Shown piece after piece: positions 1 to 9,462 of a stretch of 29,808 bases of DNA. The notes beneath the pieces are model-generated. The model searched no databases. It was not told where the DNA came from and saw only the letters and a list, made by a program, of their open reading frames with translations. Position 1 is the stretch's first letter; the number at the start of each line of letters is the position of its first letter. The DNA is from a virus, in IMG/VR virus record IMGVR_UViG_3300028423_000707, positions 1-29,808 of that record. One strand, given 5' to 3'. The position numbers and the translations under genes were made by a program.

Positions 1-8
1 TTGGCATT

Positions 9-659
9 TTATATTGTCTCCGACATGTAGGTACCTGCTATGTTGAATGAGTCTGTCGTGGTCAAAGTAATGGGACTGCCCTGTGAAAATGGTGTCTCAG
101 TTAAGCTCTGACCCTCTGGACTTAGGGTATAAAGTTTTAGAACATTAGTTCCTACGTCTACTCGACCTTGAATAATGTAAACATCTCCCGTGCTGTCATC
201 CAGCAAACTTCCGTTTGAGAATGAGTAACCGTGATGAACATTGGTTGGAAGTGTTACGTAATATTGGCCTGTGCCAAAGCTCACAATGTTATCCATATCA
301 ACATCAACAGAGAAATGTACTAATTGACCGAGTTTTACATAGTGTCCATGAAATAATGGGTCTCCTATGAAAGTTGGCTGGGTTTCGTCCGTACCACCTT
401 GCACTGTATATTCAATAATGCCTGGCTCTGGTTCTGGCCCAGTGGGGCCAGTAGGACCCGTTACACCCTGAGTTCCCTGCGGTCCCGTTGGTCCTTGCGG
501 TGCGGTAGCAACCTGCACCCACTGCTGACTGTCGCCGTCATTTACATATACATAAAACTTTCCAGACTCTAAGTCTGCCCAAACCTGACCAACAAACGGT
601 TCAGTAGGGAATGTGGTCTCAAAAGCACCTGCGGGCCCGGTGTCACCAGTAGGCCCAGT
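9..659 (-). CDS. Tail fibre/baseplate protein, collagen-like and C-terminal part (frameshifted from 643-996)
   Basis: This reading frame holds two blocks of Gly-X-Y (collagen-like) triplets such as GPTGPTGDTGPAG and GPTGPQG, with a short linker between them. A beta-rich C-terminal domain of about 130 residues follows and ends at a TAA. That build is typical of the shaft and receptor-binding tip of phage tail fibres. The frame has no convincing start: the only candidate is a GTG at 518 without a ribosome site, and the frame is open upstream to about 674. It continues directly from the baseplate-like N-terminal part at 643-996 if one base is skipped in the GGGG run at 660-663. I read both as one gene broken by a +1 shift, either a sequencing indel or a real (possibly programmed) frameshift. 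The role is known by analogy only. Confidence 0.7.
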   Translation of the reverse strand, partial: TGPTGDTGPAGAFETTFPTEPFVGQVWADLESGKFYVYVNDGDSQQWVQVATAPQGPTGPQGTQGVTGPTGPTGPEPEPGIIEYTVQGGTDETQPTFIGDPLFHGHYVKLGQLVHFSVDVDMDNIVSFGTGQYYVTLPTNVHHGYSFSNGSLLDDSTGDVYIIQGRVDVGTNVLKLYTLSPEGQSLTETPFSQGSPITLTTTDSFNIAGTYMSETI

Positions 660-996
660 GGGGCCTGGGAGCTTCTACTTCTAAATCGTATACGTATGTA
701 CCAGCTTCGATTGCTGACATGTCAGTGGCCGAAATAAGTAAGTCAAACCTTCCTTCTGTGCCATAAACAGTGATACGCCCATTTTCTGTAGTGAGCTCAG
801 CGGCGACTGTGCTTGAGTTAGTTGCAGGCCTAAGTTGCATCCTGGCGGTGTATCCAGTTACATCATTAGCTTTGCGTTTGGCGTCTTTAAAGACGACCGT
901 GTAGGAGAAAGTAGCTCCTTGGTCCGCTACAATATTGTGTACGGCAGAGTTGTTTGTGTTCACATCTGTGTTGTAAACTCTGGTGGAATTACTCAT
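643..996 (-). CDS. BppU-like baseplate/tail protein N-terminal domain
   Basis: About 117 residues from the ATG at 996, which is preceded by a GAGAG ribosome site. The sequence resembles the N-terminal beta-sandwich that anchors many phage tail fibres to the baseplate. Its hallmarks are a 'VVFKDAKRKANDVTGYTARMQ' type segment, then 'ELTTENGRITV' and 'LLISATDMSAIEAGTYVYDLE'. In relatives this domain runs straight on into further tail domains. Here it breaks after 'EVEAPRP' and ends at TGA (643-645), while the collagen-like shaft continues in the neighbouring frame. The product probably forms a fusion with the 9-659 part in the virion. It lies opposite in direction to the following genes, so it ends a structural gene block that extends left of the window. 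Confidence 0.7.
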   Translation of the reverse strand: MSNSTRVYNTDVNTNNSAVHNIVADQGATFSYTVVFKDAKRKANDVTGYTARMQLRPATNSSTVAAELTTENGRITVYGTEGRFDLLISATDMSAIEAGTYVYDLEVEAPRPHWAYW

Positions 997-1088
997 TAGG
1001 CTCTCTCGGGAGAAATTTTGGGTGCAATCTGTTATTATTTTACAGCATTTGCCAGAGGGGCAGATGTTCTGGAGGAGTGGAGACAAGG

Positions 1089-1310
1089 ATGTCTTCGGGA
1101 ACTATAACCGAACTAGAAGAAAAACTAAAACAAGATAATAACGGACCGGAAGTAGCTCACTACGCTGAAAAAACTTCAGTTACAGAGGGTTATGTGTTAG
1201 GTAGCCCGGTGATAGCTCTCTGCGGCCAGGTTTTTGTTCCGTCTAGGGACCCGGAAAACTTACCAATTTGCCAAGCTTGTGCTGAAATTATCCAAGAAAT
1301 TTACTCATAA
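1089..1310 (+). CDS. DUF3039 family zinc-ribbon-like protein
   Basis: A 73-residue protein. I chose the ATG at 1089, downstream of a GGAG at 1072, because it fits the family length. It has the features of DUF3039 proteins of actinobacteria and their phages: HYAEK (His24), then 'PVIALCG' (Cys45), 'VPSRDPE' and a closing CxxC (Cys61, Cys64). The conserved His and three Cys could bind one metal ion. Function is unknown. The family is largely actinobacterial, which supports the host assignment. It is divergent from the tail gene and lies just upstream of the nrd operon. Confidence 0.75.
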   Translation: MSSGTITELEEKLKQDNNGPEVAHYAEKTSVTEGYVLGSPVIALCGQVFVPSRDPENLPICQACAEIIQEIYS

Positions 1311-1378
1311 AAGTGCCTTTCTAGCACCTTAAGAAATCCCCTATACTGGTAGTCCCCCCAAAGCGATTTGAGCTTAAT

Positions 1379-1407
1379 TTGCAATCTTATTTGGGGTTTT
1401 GTATTCT
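1379..1407 (+). promoter_or_regulatory. Probable promoter of the nrd operon
   Basis: TTGCAA (1379-1384) and TATTCT (1402-1407) are separated by 17 bases, about 28 bases before the nrdH ATG. A ribosome site GAAAGG (1420-1426) follows. An inverted pair CCCCAAA (1356-1362) / TTTGGGG (1390-1396) straddles the -35 box and could be an operator or part of a terminator for the DUF3039 gene. The boxes were matched by eye only. Confidence 0.45.
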
Positions 1408-1435
1408 TATCTGAACTACTTGAAAGGTCGACAAA

Positions 1436-1657
1436 ATGTCTGTAACTGTTTATACAATCCCCGCTTGTGTCCAATGCGAAAGCACTAAGAGATTTCTGAA
1501 CAGGGCAAATATTGAGTACAACGTTATTGACCTTTCCGTTGACCCAGAAGCGTATGACATGGTTAAGGACCTTGGATACACCGAAGCCCCTGTAGTTGTT
1601 GCTGGCGACGACCATTGGTCAGGTTTCCGCCCTGACAAAATCGAGACCCTTGTATGA
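1436..1657 (+). CDS. nrdH: NrdH glutaredoxin-like redoxin
   Basis: 73 residues, the normal length. It is a thioredoxin-fold electron donor for class Ib ribonucleotide reductase. The redox motif is Cys11-Val-Gln-Cys14 after 'VYTIPA'. The cis-Pro region is 'APVVVAGDDHW', and the NrdH signature WSGFRPDKI lies near the C terminus. It is the first gene of an nrdHIEF operon and overlaps nrdI by 8 bases. It would recycle the C-terminal cysteines of NrdE. Reduction of NrdH itself would need a host thioredoxin reductase, as none is seen here. Confidence 0.95.
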   Translation: MSVTVYTIPACVQCESTKRFLNRANIEYNVIDLSVDPEAYDMVKDLGYTEAPVVVAGDDHWSGFRPDKIETLV

Positions 1658-2066
1658 GGTCGTCTACTTCTCAAACATTTCGGGCAACACCCATAGGTTT
1701 GTAGAAAAACTAAGCTTTACATCTCGGAGGATTCCTATCCACTGGGATGCAGATGAGCCGATGCTCATCGAAAACGAATCGGTCCTCTTTGTGCCTACAT
1801 ATGGTGGAGGGAACGACGACAAAACTGTCCCCCGACAGGTAGTCAAGTTTCTCAACATCAAAGAAAACAGGGAAAAGATAAAAGCAGTAGTTGGTTTTGG
1901 TAACACTAACTTTGGTCCGCACTTCTGTGCAGCCGGAGAGATTGTTGCAGCAAAGCTAGGTGTTCCACTGCTCTATCGTGTAGAAATATCAGGAACGCCA
2001 GAAGACGTGGACGAAATAAACGAAAGGCTAGGCACACTGTGGACAACTACAGCTATCACGAGCTAA
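1650..2066 (+). CDS. nrdI: NrdI flavodoxin-like protein for class Ib RNR
   Basis: 138 residues from a TTG at 1650, chosen because the conserved N terminus '[16 protein letters not shown]' begins there and it overlaps nrdH as expected. NrdI is an FMN protein that supplies the oxidant used to build the dimanganese-tyrosyl radical cofactor of NrdF. Visible family features are the phosphate-binding SGNTHRF loop, 'PTYGGG', 'GFGNTNFG' near the flavin and '[10 protein letters not shown]' near the C terminus. It is complete, with no frame break. The low-efficiency start and the overlap suggest translational coupling to nrdH. Confidence 0.93.
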   Translation: MYEVVYFSNISGNTHRFVEKLSFTSRRIPIHWDADEPMLIENESVLFVPTYGGGNDDKTVPRQVVKFLNIKENREKIKAVVGFGNTNFGPHFCAAGEIVAAKLGVPLLYRVEISGTPEDVDEINERLGTLWTTTAITS

Positions 2067-4156
2067 ATGCAATGCTCAATCTATGGAGCGATGATAAGAA
2101 GATTCAATTTAACAAAGATAAAGAAGCTGCACGCCGCTACTTTCTAGACCACGTCAACCAGAACACTGTTTTCTTTCATAGCTTGGAAGAAAAAATTGAT
2201 TACCTAATTGAGAATGACTATTACGAGGATATTTGGTTTAAAAAACTCTACAATTTTGATTTTGTCAAAGAACTATATAAAAAGGCGTACAACTACAAAT
2301 TTAGATTTCCTACATTCTTAGGTGCCTACAAGTTCTACACCTCCTATGCCCTAAAGACCTTTGACGGGGAGCGTTACCTTGAGAGGTTCGAAGACAGGGT
2401 GGTTGCTAATGCCTTGGTTCTTGCCAGAGGTGATAGAGAGTTAGCTCATCACCTGGTTGAAGAAATTATTACCGGTCGCTTCCAGCCAGCAACCCCCACC
2501 TTCCTAAACTGCGGCAAGAAGCAGCGCGGCGAGTTCGTCTCCTGCTTCCTGCTTCGCATCGAAGACAACATGGAGTCAATCTCCAGAGGCATCAACTCTG
2601 CCCTGCAGCTCTCAAAGCGCGGTGGTGGAGTAGCACTCAATCTAACCAACCTTCGTGAGTACGGTGCCCCCATTAAGAAAATTGAAGGTCAAAGCTCCGG
2701 TGTCATCCCTGTTATGAAACTTTTAGAGGATGCATTTTCTTATGCAAATCAGCTGGGTGCTCGTCAGGGTGCTGGCGCTGTCTATCTAAACGCCCACCAC
2801 CCAGACATCATGAAGTTTCTAGACACCAAGCGTGAAAATGCTGACGAAAAGATTCGAATCAAAACCCTCTCTATTGGAGTTGTTGTTCCGAACATCACAT
2901 TGGAGCTTGCAAAGGCCAATGAAGATATGTACTTGTTCTCCCCTTATGATGTTGAGCAGGTGTACGGAGTGCCGTACGGTGATATTTCTGTTACCGATAA
3001 ATACCAGGAGATGGTCGATGACCCACGTATCCGCAAATCAAAGATTAAGGCTCGCGAGCTGTTTGAGAGAATTGCCGAGCTTCAGTTTGAGTCTGGATAC
3101 CCTTACGTACTCTATGAAGACAACGCAAATGATGCTAACCCAATTGGGGGACGCATTAACATGTCAAACCTCTGCTCCGAGATTTTGCAGGTGAACACCC
3201 CTACCACCTACAACGCAGACCTTTCTTACGACCAGATTGGCAAAGACATCTCCTGCAACTTGGGTTCGTTAAACATTGCAAATACCATGGAATCCCCTGA
3301 CTTTGCTCGAACCATTAAGACTGGCATCCAGGCTCTCAGTGCAGTCGCTGACTTTAGCTACATTGAATCTGTAATGTCTATTGCCGAGGGCAATAAGAAG
3401 TCCCGTGCAATTGGGCTGGGACAGATGAATTTGCACGGTTTTTTGGGCAGCAGGCATATTCACTACGACTCCCCTGAGGCAGTGGACTTTACGAATATCT
3501 ACTTCATGGCTGTTTTGTTCTATGCCCTAAAGGCATCGATGGAGCTTGCCAAAGAGACAGGCGAAAAGTTTGATAACTTTGAAAACTCTAAGTATGCTGA
3601 CGGCTCTTTCTTTGAGAAATACACCGAGAAAGTCTGGGCCCCGGAGACTTCAGAGATTCAGCAAATCTTCGAAAAATCTAAAATCGACTTGCCTGGAGTG
3701 GAGGAGTGGCAGCAACTAAAAGAGGATGTTATGAAGCACGGTCTTTATAACCAGAACCTACAGGCTGTTCCACCAACTGGCTCCATCTCCTACATCAACA
3801 ACTCAACCTCTTCAATTCACCCTATTGCTGCTCCTATCGAGGTCCGCAAAGAGGGAAAGCTTGGTCGTGTTTACTATCCAGCTCCCGGATTGACTGATGA
3901 AAACCTTGAGTACTTTAAAGATGCTTATGAGATTGGTCCGGATGCGGTCATCAATATTTATGCGGCTGCGACCCAGCACGTAGACCAGGGTCTATCTCTG
4001 ACACTTTTCTTCAAAGACACCGCAACAACTCGTGATGTCAACCGCGCACAGATTATGGCGTGGAAGAAGGGTATTAAGACCATTTACTACATCCGTATCC
4101 GCCAGCAAGCACTAGAGGGCACCGACGTAGAGAACTGCGTCAGCTGCATGCTGTAG
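2039..4156 (+). CDS. nrdE: Class Ib ribonucleotide reductase large subunit NrdE
   Basis: 705 residues, full length, reducing ribonucleoside diphosphates to deoxy forms. The GTG at 2039 is preferred because the '[10 protein letters not shown]' N terminus matches actinobacterial NrdE ('DYHALNAMLNLYD' in mycobacteria). An ATG at 2072 would remove part of it. Key features: '[15 protein letters not shown]' with an active-site cysteine, '[11 protein letters not shown]', the catalytic loop 'SNLCSEIL' (Asn, Cys, Glu), '[19 protein letters not shown]', and the C-terminal redox tail NCVSCML reduced by NrdH. Similarity to mycobacterial NrdE is high throughout. It overlaps nrdI by 28 bases and its stop abuts the next ATG. 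Confidence 0.96.
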   Translation: MDNYSYHELNAMLNLWSDDKKIQFNKDKEAARRYFLDHVNQNTVFFHSLEEKIDYLIENDYYEDIWFKKLYNFDFVKELYKKAYNYKFRFPTFLGAYKFYTSYALKTFDGERYLERFEDRVVANALVLARGDRELAHHLVEEIITGRFQPATPTFLNCGKKQRGEFVSCFLLRIEDNMESISRGINSALQLSKRGGGVALNLTNLREYGAPIKKIEGQSSGVIPVMKLLEDAFSYANQLGARQGAGAVYLNAHHPDIMKFLDTKRENADEKIRIKTLSIGVVVPNITLELAKANEDMYLFSPYDVEQVYGVPYGDISVTDKYQEMVDDPRIRKSKIKARELFERIAELQFESGYPYVLYEDNANDANPIGGRINMSNLCSEILQVNTPTTYNADLSYDQIGKDISCNLGSLNIANTMESPDFARTIKTGIQALSAVADFSYIESVMSIAEGNKKSRAIGLGQMNLHGFLGSRHIHYDSPEAVDFTNIYFMAVLFYALKASMELAKETGEKFDNFENSKYADGSFFEKYTEKVWAPETSEIQQIFEKSKIDLPGVEEWQQLKEDVMKHGLYNQNLQAVPPTGSISYINNSTSSIHPIAAPIEVRKEGKLGRVYYPAPGLTDENLEYFKDAYEIGPDAVINIYAAATQHVDQGLSLTLFFKDTATTRDVNRAQIMAWKKGIKTIYYIRIRQQALEGTDVENCVSCML

Positions 4157-5888
<1,732 letters not shown>

Positions 5889-5889
<1 letters not shown>

Positions 5890-6068
5890 TGCCAACTTAC
5901 GAATACACCTGCAAAAAAGGCCACACCTATATCGAAGTGCGGTCAATGTCAGCTAACCAAAAGGTGTATTCTTGTCCTGAAGAAGGGTGCGGTGCCGAGC
6001 TTATTAGGAAGTTTGGCACCCCACCTATCTCTTTTAAGGGCAGTGGTTTTAGTGCAAGCAAGGGATAA
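5889..6068 (+). CDS. FmdB-type small zinc-ribbon protein
   Basis: 59 residues. It starts 'MPTYEYTCKKGH', the usual opening of FmdB/regulatory zinc-ribbon proteins, and continues with a second knuckle 'SCPEEGCG' and 'KFGTPPISFKGSGF'. The first knuckle is Cys-Lys-Lys-Gly-His, so one ligand may be His. Such proteins are common in phages and actinobacteria and have no firm function. Its ATG overlaps the nrdF stop, suggesting it is the last gene of the nrd operon. Confidence 0.75.
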
Positions 6069-6099
6069 TTCTTGATTTGCATTTGACTGCATATATGAC

Positions 6100-6105
6100 T
6101 AAAAT
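6100..6105 (+). promoter_or_regulatory. -10 box of a probable leaderless whiB transcript
   Basis: TAAAAT ends 8 bases before the whiB ATG at 6114 and no ribosome site lies between (AAAATTTTCTGTAATG). Transcription would start at or within a base or two of the ATG, as in many actinobacterial leaderless mRNAs. No clear -35 box stands at 16-18 bases; TTGACT at 6083-6088 is too close. Confidence 0.4.
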
Positions 6106-6113
6106 TTTCTGTA

Positions 6114-6407
6114 ATGCAAATAGAAAATTTTAACTTCCCAGTGTTCGAATCGGACGAGTCTCCCTTGTGTGCTCAGACCGACCCAGAGATGTTTTATCCA
6201 GAGGAAATCGGTATTGCTTATGGCAATGGGAATTTAAAGTCTGTCTATAGATATGAACGTGAGGCTAAGGCTGTTTGTCGCCAGTGCCCGCTACAAGAAG
6301 CATGCTTGCGATTTGCCCTAGAAAATAGGGAGCAAGGTATCTGGGGAGGTACTACAGAAAATGACCGCAAGAGACTCCGAACAATACTAAGAACTCGTAA
6401 GATTTAG
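6114..6407 (+). CDS. whiB: WhiB-family iron-sulfur transcription factor
   Basis: 97 residues. It has the four cysteines that bind a 4Fe-4S cluster: one in 'SPLCAQTDPEMFYPE', then Cys-x-x-Cys-x5-Cys in 'AVCRQCPLQEAC'. The beta-turn 'GIWGG' follows, then a basic C-terminal helix (NDRKRLRTILRTRKI) for DNA contact. WhiB proteins are confined to actinobacteria and their phages; they bind the sigma-A region 4 and steer promoter choice. A phage copy (compare WhiBTM4 of mycobacteriophage TM4) could reprogram host transcription. A single-gene unit with its own promoter is likely. This is the strongest host marker in the window. Confidence 0.93.
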   Translation: MQIENFNFPVFESDESPLCAQTDPEMFYPEEIGIAYGNGNLKSVYRYEREAKAVCRQCPLQEACLRFALENREQGIWGGTTENDRKRLRTILRTRKI

Positions 6408-6469
6408 CCCTTGGTAGAATTGTCCTGGGAGAGAAACTAATTAGTTAATCAATCCTAGGAGAATCAATA

Positions 6470-6754
6470 ATGGGCATTTTTGCTGAGGTATTCCGTAGGA
6501 CTGCAGCTCTGATTGTTCTGCGTGTTAGCGGAACCTTTGCTGGTGGTTCTATTGCTGGAGTTGAGCTCTGGCAGTCCGCAGCTGTTGCTGCATTCATCGG
6601 TGTCATGGACGTCGCTGAAAACATTTCTCGTGCTTACATGACTGATGGAAAGTTGGACATGGACGAGGTAAACTCTGCGTTTGGTAAGGCTGCTGTTGGT
6701 GATGAGGACCCGCAGTTGGCTGCTAGCCTTCCAGAGGACGACGAAGTTAAGTAA
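6470..6754 (+). CDS. Holin-like membrane protein, copy 1
   Basis: 94 residues behind a strong AGGAGAA ribosome site. An N-terminal basic residue pair precedes one or two hydrophobic segments ('RTAALIVLRVSGTFAGGSIAGVELWQSAAVAAFIGVMDV' region), then 'DGKLDMDEVNSAF' and an acidic tail. The same pattern, including the W(Q/L)SAA and DGK(L/I)D(M/K)DEVN motifs, occurs in the minus-strand protein at 26291-26599. The layout resembles r1t-type phage holins, which oligomerise in the membrane to release endolysin. Separation from the endolysin by 15 kb and the existence of a second copy are unusual. A perfect terminator follows. Confidence 0.6.
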   Translation: MGIFAEVFRRTAALIVLRVSGTFAGGSIAGVELWQSAAVAAFIGVMDVAENISRAYMTDGKLDMDEVNSAFGKAAVGDEDPQLAASLPEDDEVK

Positions 6755-6776
6755 ATATAGAACTTAATTCCAGACA

Positions 6777-6814
6777 CCCCTCTTGAGATTTTTCTCAAGG
6801 GGGGTTAGTCTTTT
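6777..6814 (+). terminator. Strong intrinsic terminator after holin-like gene
   Basis: CCCCTCTTGAGA (6777-6788) pairs with TCTCAAGGGGGG (6793-6804), 12 base pairs with one G-T wobble, around a 4-base T loop. TTAGTCTTTT follows. It separates the whiB/holin unit from the downstream genes. Confidence 0.9.
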
Positions 6815-6817
6815 CCC

Positions 6818-7054
6818 ATGAACTTTAATGAATGGCTAGAATTTGGTATAAAACAAGGGTGGTGTGGGCCTGACGTCTGCTACACTCATGATGGTCTTCC
6901 AACTGCAGAAGCCGAAGAAGAACAGTTTGAGCAGGGCGAAGACCCGTGCTTGCACATTATTCGCTTGTACGAGGACCCTGACCATAGAGCAAAAATACAA
7001 GAAAATCATTCACCATCTATTTGGCGAGCAACTAACAAAGGAATTGACGTTTAA
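6818..7054 (+). CDS. Conserved actinophage hypothetical protein (THDG family)
   Basis: 78 residues. The pattern 'NEWLEFGIKQGWCG..VCYTHDGLP.A..E.EQFEQGEDPC' is one I recognise from many actinobacteriophages, with the constant THDG and DPC motifs and three cysteines. No function is known. It starts just after the terminator with no obvious ribosome site and ends in a TAATG overlap with the next gene. Confidence 0.7.
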   Translation: MNFNEWLEFGIKQGWCGPDVCYTHDGLPTAEAEEEQFEQGEDPCLHIIRLYEDPDHRAKIQENHSPSIWRATNKGIDV

Positions 7055-7185
7055 TGGCAAAGAGAAAAGGCGGTGGAGCACCCGCTCCTAAGCAACCAAC
7101 ATCAGACCGCAAGAACGGTAAGGCTTATAAGCAGCGTCCCAAGGTATTTGACCCCGTAAAGCGGCGACTGGTAACAGATGGCTAG
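7054..7185 (+). CDS. Small basic hypothetical protein
   Basis: 43 residues, rich in Lys, Arg, Gly and Pro, beginning 'MAKRKGGGAPAPKQ' and ending 'VKRRLVTDG'. It overlaps the preceding stop (TAATG) and the next start by 8 bases, which supports it as a true translated frame. The composition suggests nucleic-acid binding or a disordered peptide. I do not recognise the family. Confidence 0.55.
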   Translation: MAKRKGGGAPAPKQPTSDRKNGKAYKQRPKVFDPVKRRLVTDG

Positions 7186-7921
7186 TAAACCTTTAACAAT
7201 ATATTGGGCACCTCAAATACCCATGGAGCCTGGCTCTGAAGACTGGAACATGCTATATGACGAGCCTAAAAACTTATATTTAGAACTAGTTAGAAAGAAA
7301 AAAGAAAAGTCCGTAGGTAGGGAATCCTTTTTTAATTGTCCTGCTGTCACAGATAGATTAAAGTCAAGCTTTATTTTTAGAAATAATTTAGACTCTCATG
7401 TAACCTATGATGCTTCTGACCCTTTAAGCCCTGAAGTTATTGAGAGCTCTGGATTAGGGGCTCAGTTTGTTAGAGGAACTAACATGGCTGGTGGAGCAAG
7501 CATAAATTTTTCAATGGCTTGGCTGTTTTTTTGTGAAGAGTCAGTAGAAGCTATGACAAACGTACCCGCTTTTCATGAGCCCAGCGACTTTTCTCAAAAG
7601 GGATTTATCTCTCCTGGAAAATTTGACATATCTAAGTGGTTTAGGCCGATTATGTTTGAGGCGCAGTTCTGGAACCCTGTTGACAGTGTGAATATTCTTT
7701 CAGGTGACCCATTGTTTTATATAGAGTTTTTAACTGACAGGCCTGTAGAATTAAAAAGATTTAAGATGACTCAGCAGTTAAATAAATACTCACACTTTTG
7801 TTCCACTACTATAAAGCGCTTTGAGCCTAGGCTGCCTTTGGTAGATAGATATAAGCGTTTTTTGAATACAAAGACAGACAGACTTGTCTTAAAAGAGATA
7901 AAAGAAAATTTGGTGGAATAA
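7178..7921 (+). CDS. Conserved environmental-phage protein of unknown function (possible distant relative of the 10099 and 11170 proteins)
   Basis: 247 residues. Features are 'FFNCPAVTDRLKSSFIF', 'AWLFFCEES', 'GKFDISKWFRPIMFEAQFW' and 'SGDPLFYIEFLTDRPVELKRFKMT', a pattern I associate with conserved proteins of marine and freshwater phages. The order Cys-Pro...(Gly)-Asp/Thr-Pro...phi-Gln/Glu-phi-x-Phe/Arg parallels the 'CIPFLD' and 'GTPIFQMLPFKR' blocks of the proteins at 10099 and 11170, so a shared fold, perhaps DUF6065-like, is possible. That link is by eye and weak. Its role is unknown; no membrane segment or signal peptide is seen. The DNA is more AT-rich than the nrd genes. Confidence 0.65.
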   Translation: MASKPLTIYWAPQIPMEPGSEDWNMLYDEPKNLYLELVRKKKEKSVGRESFFNCPAVTDRLKSSFIFRNNLDSHVTYDASDPLSPEVIESSGLGAQFVRGTNMAGGASINFSMAWLFFCEESVEAMTNVPAFHEPSDFSQKGFISPGKFDISKWFRPIMFEAQFWNPVDSVNILSGDPLFYIEFLTDRPVELKRFKMTQQLNKYSHFCSTTIKRFEPRLPLVDRYKRFLNTKTDRLVLKEIKENLVE

Positions 7922-7939
7922 ATTGCGTTATATTTCTGT

Positions 7940-7954
7940 TATAATTAATATAAT
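7940..7954 (+). promoter_or_regulatory. Possible promoter with doubled TATAAT box
   Basis: Two TATAAT hexamers (7940-7945 and 7949-7954) stand 40-54 bases before the ATG at 7994. A TTGCGT at 7923-7928 is the only -35 candidate, and its spacing is 11 or 20 bases, neither ideal. Confidence 0.35.
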
Positions 7955-7993
7955 CCCCCTACAAAGGCGTAGTCCGACGCTATTTAAGGAACT

Positions 7994-8161
7994 ATGCCTG
8001 TCTATCAATATTTTTGTGACAAATGTCAGAATGAAATCCCTGTAAACCAGGTCGACACTAATCATTTAAAGTTAATCTGCTACTCCTGTGGTCAAGACCG
8101 TTATAGAAGAAACACTTACATCAAAGCAATAACAGAGTGGTTCGACAAAGCGTTTAATTAG
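7994..8161 (+). CDS. Small FmdB-like zinc-ribbon protein
   Basis: 55 residues. It starts 'MPVYQYFCDKCQNE' and has a second CxxC ('CYSCGQ') about 25 residues on, forming a four-Cys zinc ribbon. It resembles the protein at 5889-6068 in its MP-x-Y-x-Y-x-C opening but keeps all four Cys. The C terminus 'TEWFDKAFN' is not zinc-related. AAGGA before the ATG serves as ribosome site. Function is unknown. Confidence 0.65.
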   Translation: MPVYQYFCDKCQNEIPVNQVDTNHLKLICYSCGQDRYRRNTYIKAITEWFDKAFN

Positions 8162-8162
8162 T

Positions 8163-8192
8163 TTGACAAAAAAAGTCTTTGTGTTGTAGTCT
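8163..8192 (+). promoter_or_regulatory. Probable sigma-70-type promoter
   Basis: Consensus TTGACA (8163-8168), an 18-base spacer, and TAGTCT (8187-8192). The ATG of the small gene at 8199 is 6 bases beyond the -10 box, so the transcript would be leaderless. Confidence 0.5.
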
Positions 8193-8198
8193 TTATTT

Positions 8199-8366
8199 AT
8201 GCACGCTCAAAATCAATCATTTATAGAGTTCACAAAAACCTTATTACGTCAAAAGTTTTGTAAGCATCCGAATAGCACATGGGCAACATGCCCCTATACT
8301 GAGCGTCAGTATGAGAACTGTAGCAAGTGCGGGAAAAGACTTTCTATGAAAGCAGCTGACAAGTGA
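8199..8366 (+). CDS. Small Cys/His protein
   Basis: 55 residues. A Cys-Lys-His, a Cys-Pro and a closing 'NCSKCGKRL' give four Cys and one His that could hold a zinc ion. It has no ribosome site but starts 6 bases after a good -10 box, which favours a leaderless message. Its TGA overlaps the GTG of the next gene by 4 bases. Unknown function. Confidence 0.55.
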   Translation: MHAQNQSFIEFTKTLLRQKFCKHPNSTWATCPYTERQYENCSKCGKRLSMKAADK

Positions 8367-9097
8367 TTCCTAGCTATCAGCCCGTAGAAATAAAAGAAGA
8401 CCATGAAGCTTGGTCTAAATTTTCTAGAGGACCTTATAGGTGGTACTTTAACAAACTTGAGATTGCCTTGCGCCAGGGGCTAGATGCAGGCCCCGCGGCG
8501 ACGGCTCCTGGAAAAGCAGGAGAGTATATACATCGGCCAATCTACAATATCTATGGAATGGGTCTAGGTGCGCGTAAATTTAGTTATGACCCTCACACAG
8601 ACGAGAAAGAAATATTAAACAATAATATTGTGCCGGAAGGCCATTTTTGGACGCAGTGGTTGAATGGTAGACATATATCGATTGACTACAGACGGTCTGT
8701 AACAAGTGCAGACCGATGGGTAGTTTCCAATGCATTACAAGGTTTTCATGAATCTGACGAAGACTTGTCAAAGTTTGCATTTTGGAAAGTCATAAACCCA
8801 AATGAGGTTCCTAAATTGGAAGAACTACCATTAAAGATAGAGTTTGCCAATGAGCCTGGAGTTCTAGGATTTAACGTAGAACTAAGGGCGGAAGTTGTTA
8901 CAGAAGTTCACTTTAGGTTGGGCAACGAGCACTTTTCTGACTGCCCTATAGGAACGAAGATAATCCCCGTTTGGGAAAACCATGAAGAGCCAGAGGGAGA
9001 GTGGAGGGACAATCTACCATCTGCCATAGATTTCTCTCGGTCGGATAAGCTATCAGTCATTAGAAAAGGCTTTAAGCTACAGTTCCCCACTGGTTAA
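8363..9097 (+). CDS. Unknown 244-residue protein
   Basis: Starts at a GTG overlapping the preceding TGA (GTGA), suggesting coupling. The sequence begins 'IPSYQPVEIKEDHEAWSKFSRGPY', has a central segment rich in aromatic residues and His ('GHFWTQWLNGRHISIDYRR'), and ends in beta-strand-like segments. There is no signal peptide or membrane helix, and I cannot assign a family. Its size and position next to the 7178 protein suggest a related job, but I see no convincing motif match to that group. It is followed by about 120 bases of regulatory-looking DNA. Confidence 0.6.
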   Translation: MIPSYQPVEIKEDHEAWSKFSRGPYRWYFNKLEIALRQGLDAGPAATAPGKAGEYIHRPIYNIYGMGLGARKFSYDPHTDEKEILNNNIVPEGHFWTQWLNGRHISIDYRRSVTSADRWVVSNALQGFHESDEDLSKFAFWKVINPNEVPKLEELPLKIEFANEPGVLGFNVELRAEVVTEVHFRLGNEHFSDCPIGTKIIPVWENHEEPEGEWRDNLPSAIDFSRSDKLSVIRKGFKLQFPTG

Positions 9098-9154
9098 GGT
9101 ACTAAATATAGCATATTGTAGACCAGTATTTTGCTGGTTTTAGCCAAAACACTA

Positions 9155-9197
9155 TGTACAACTTTTGTTGTATAAACTTAGACCTAAGGTTATACAA
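9155..9197. repeat. Near-perfect palindrome with three half-sites ahead of the recombinase operon
   Basis: TTGTATAAACTTAG (9168-9181) and CTAAGGTTATACAA (9184-9197) form a 14-base inverted repeat with one mismatch and a 2-base centre, 30 bases in all. A third half-site, TGTACAAC (9155-9162), is inverted against GTTGTATA (9167-9174) around TTTT. It lies just upstream of the -10 box at 9205 and of the gene pair ending in a serine recombinase. It could be a repressor operator or a recombinase crossover site; the 30-base length fits a resolvase subsite. Confidence 0.6.
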
Positions 9198-9204
9198 AAT
9201 CAGG

Positions 9205-9210
9205 TAGAAT
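9205..9210 (+). promoter_or_regulatory. -10 box of a probable leaderless transcript
   Basis: TAGAAT stands exactly 6 bases before the ATG at 9217, with no ribosome site. The palindrome 9168-9197 covers the expected -35 position, so binding there should block or control this promoter. This is probably the start of the transcript reaching through the halogenase block. Confidence 0.45.
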
Positions 9211-9216
9211 TAGCCT

Positions 9217-9462
9217 ATGGATGTCGCCCTCACAGTTGTCTCAATCTTGGTGGCTATCTGGGCTCTAATAAACATTGTTGCTATAGCTTTTGGTATTGGG
9301 TACGAGGTGGCAGACCGGGATTACAGGCAACGCTTAGAGGAAATGCTAGATAGATACAAGCCTTACGCGCCTACTCCCGAGATACGTGGCTTTAAGTATC
9401 AAATTAGAGAAGAATTCGGATTGGAGCACACGGCAGATGAGCTTAGACGCCCCTATTTCTAA
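9217..9462 (+). CDS. Small single-pass membrane protein
   Basis: 81 residues. An N-terminal hydrophobic segment (about residues 3-27, 'VVSILVAIWALINIVAIAFGIGYEV') is followed by a charged soluble tail with basic and acidic residues. It would sit in the membrane with the C terminus probably in the cytoplasm. The end overlaps the recombinase start by 26 bases. Unknown function. Confidence 0.65.
   Translation: MDVALTVVSILVAIWALINIVAIAFGIGYEVADRDYRQRLEEMLDRYKPYAPTPEIRGFKYQIREEFGLEHTADELRRPYF

Noticed and set aside
1450-1922. Minus-strand frames opposite nrdH and nrdI
   Set aside because: Shadows of strongly conserved genes; no start signals.
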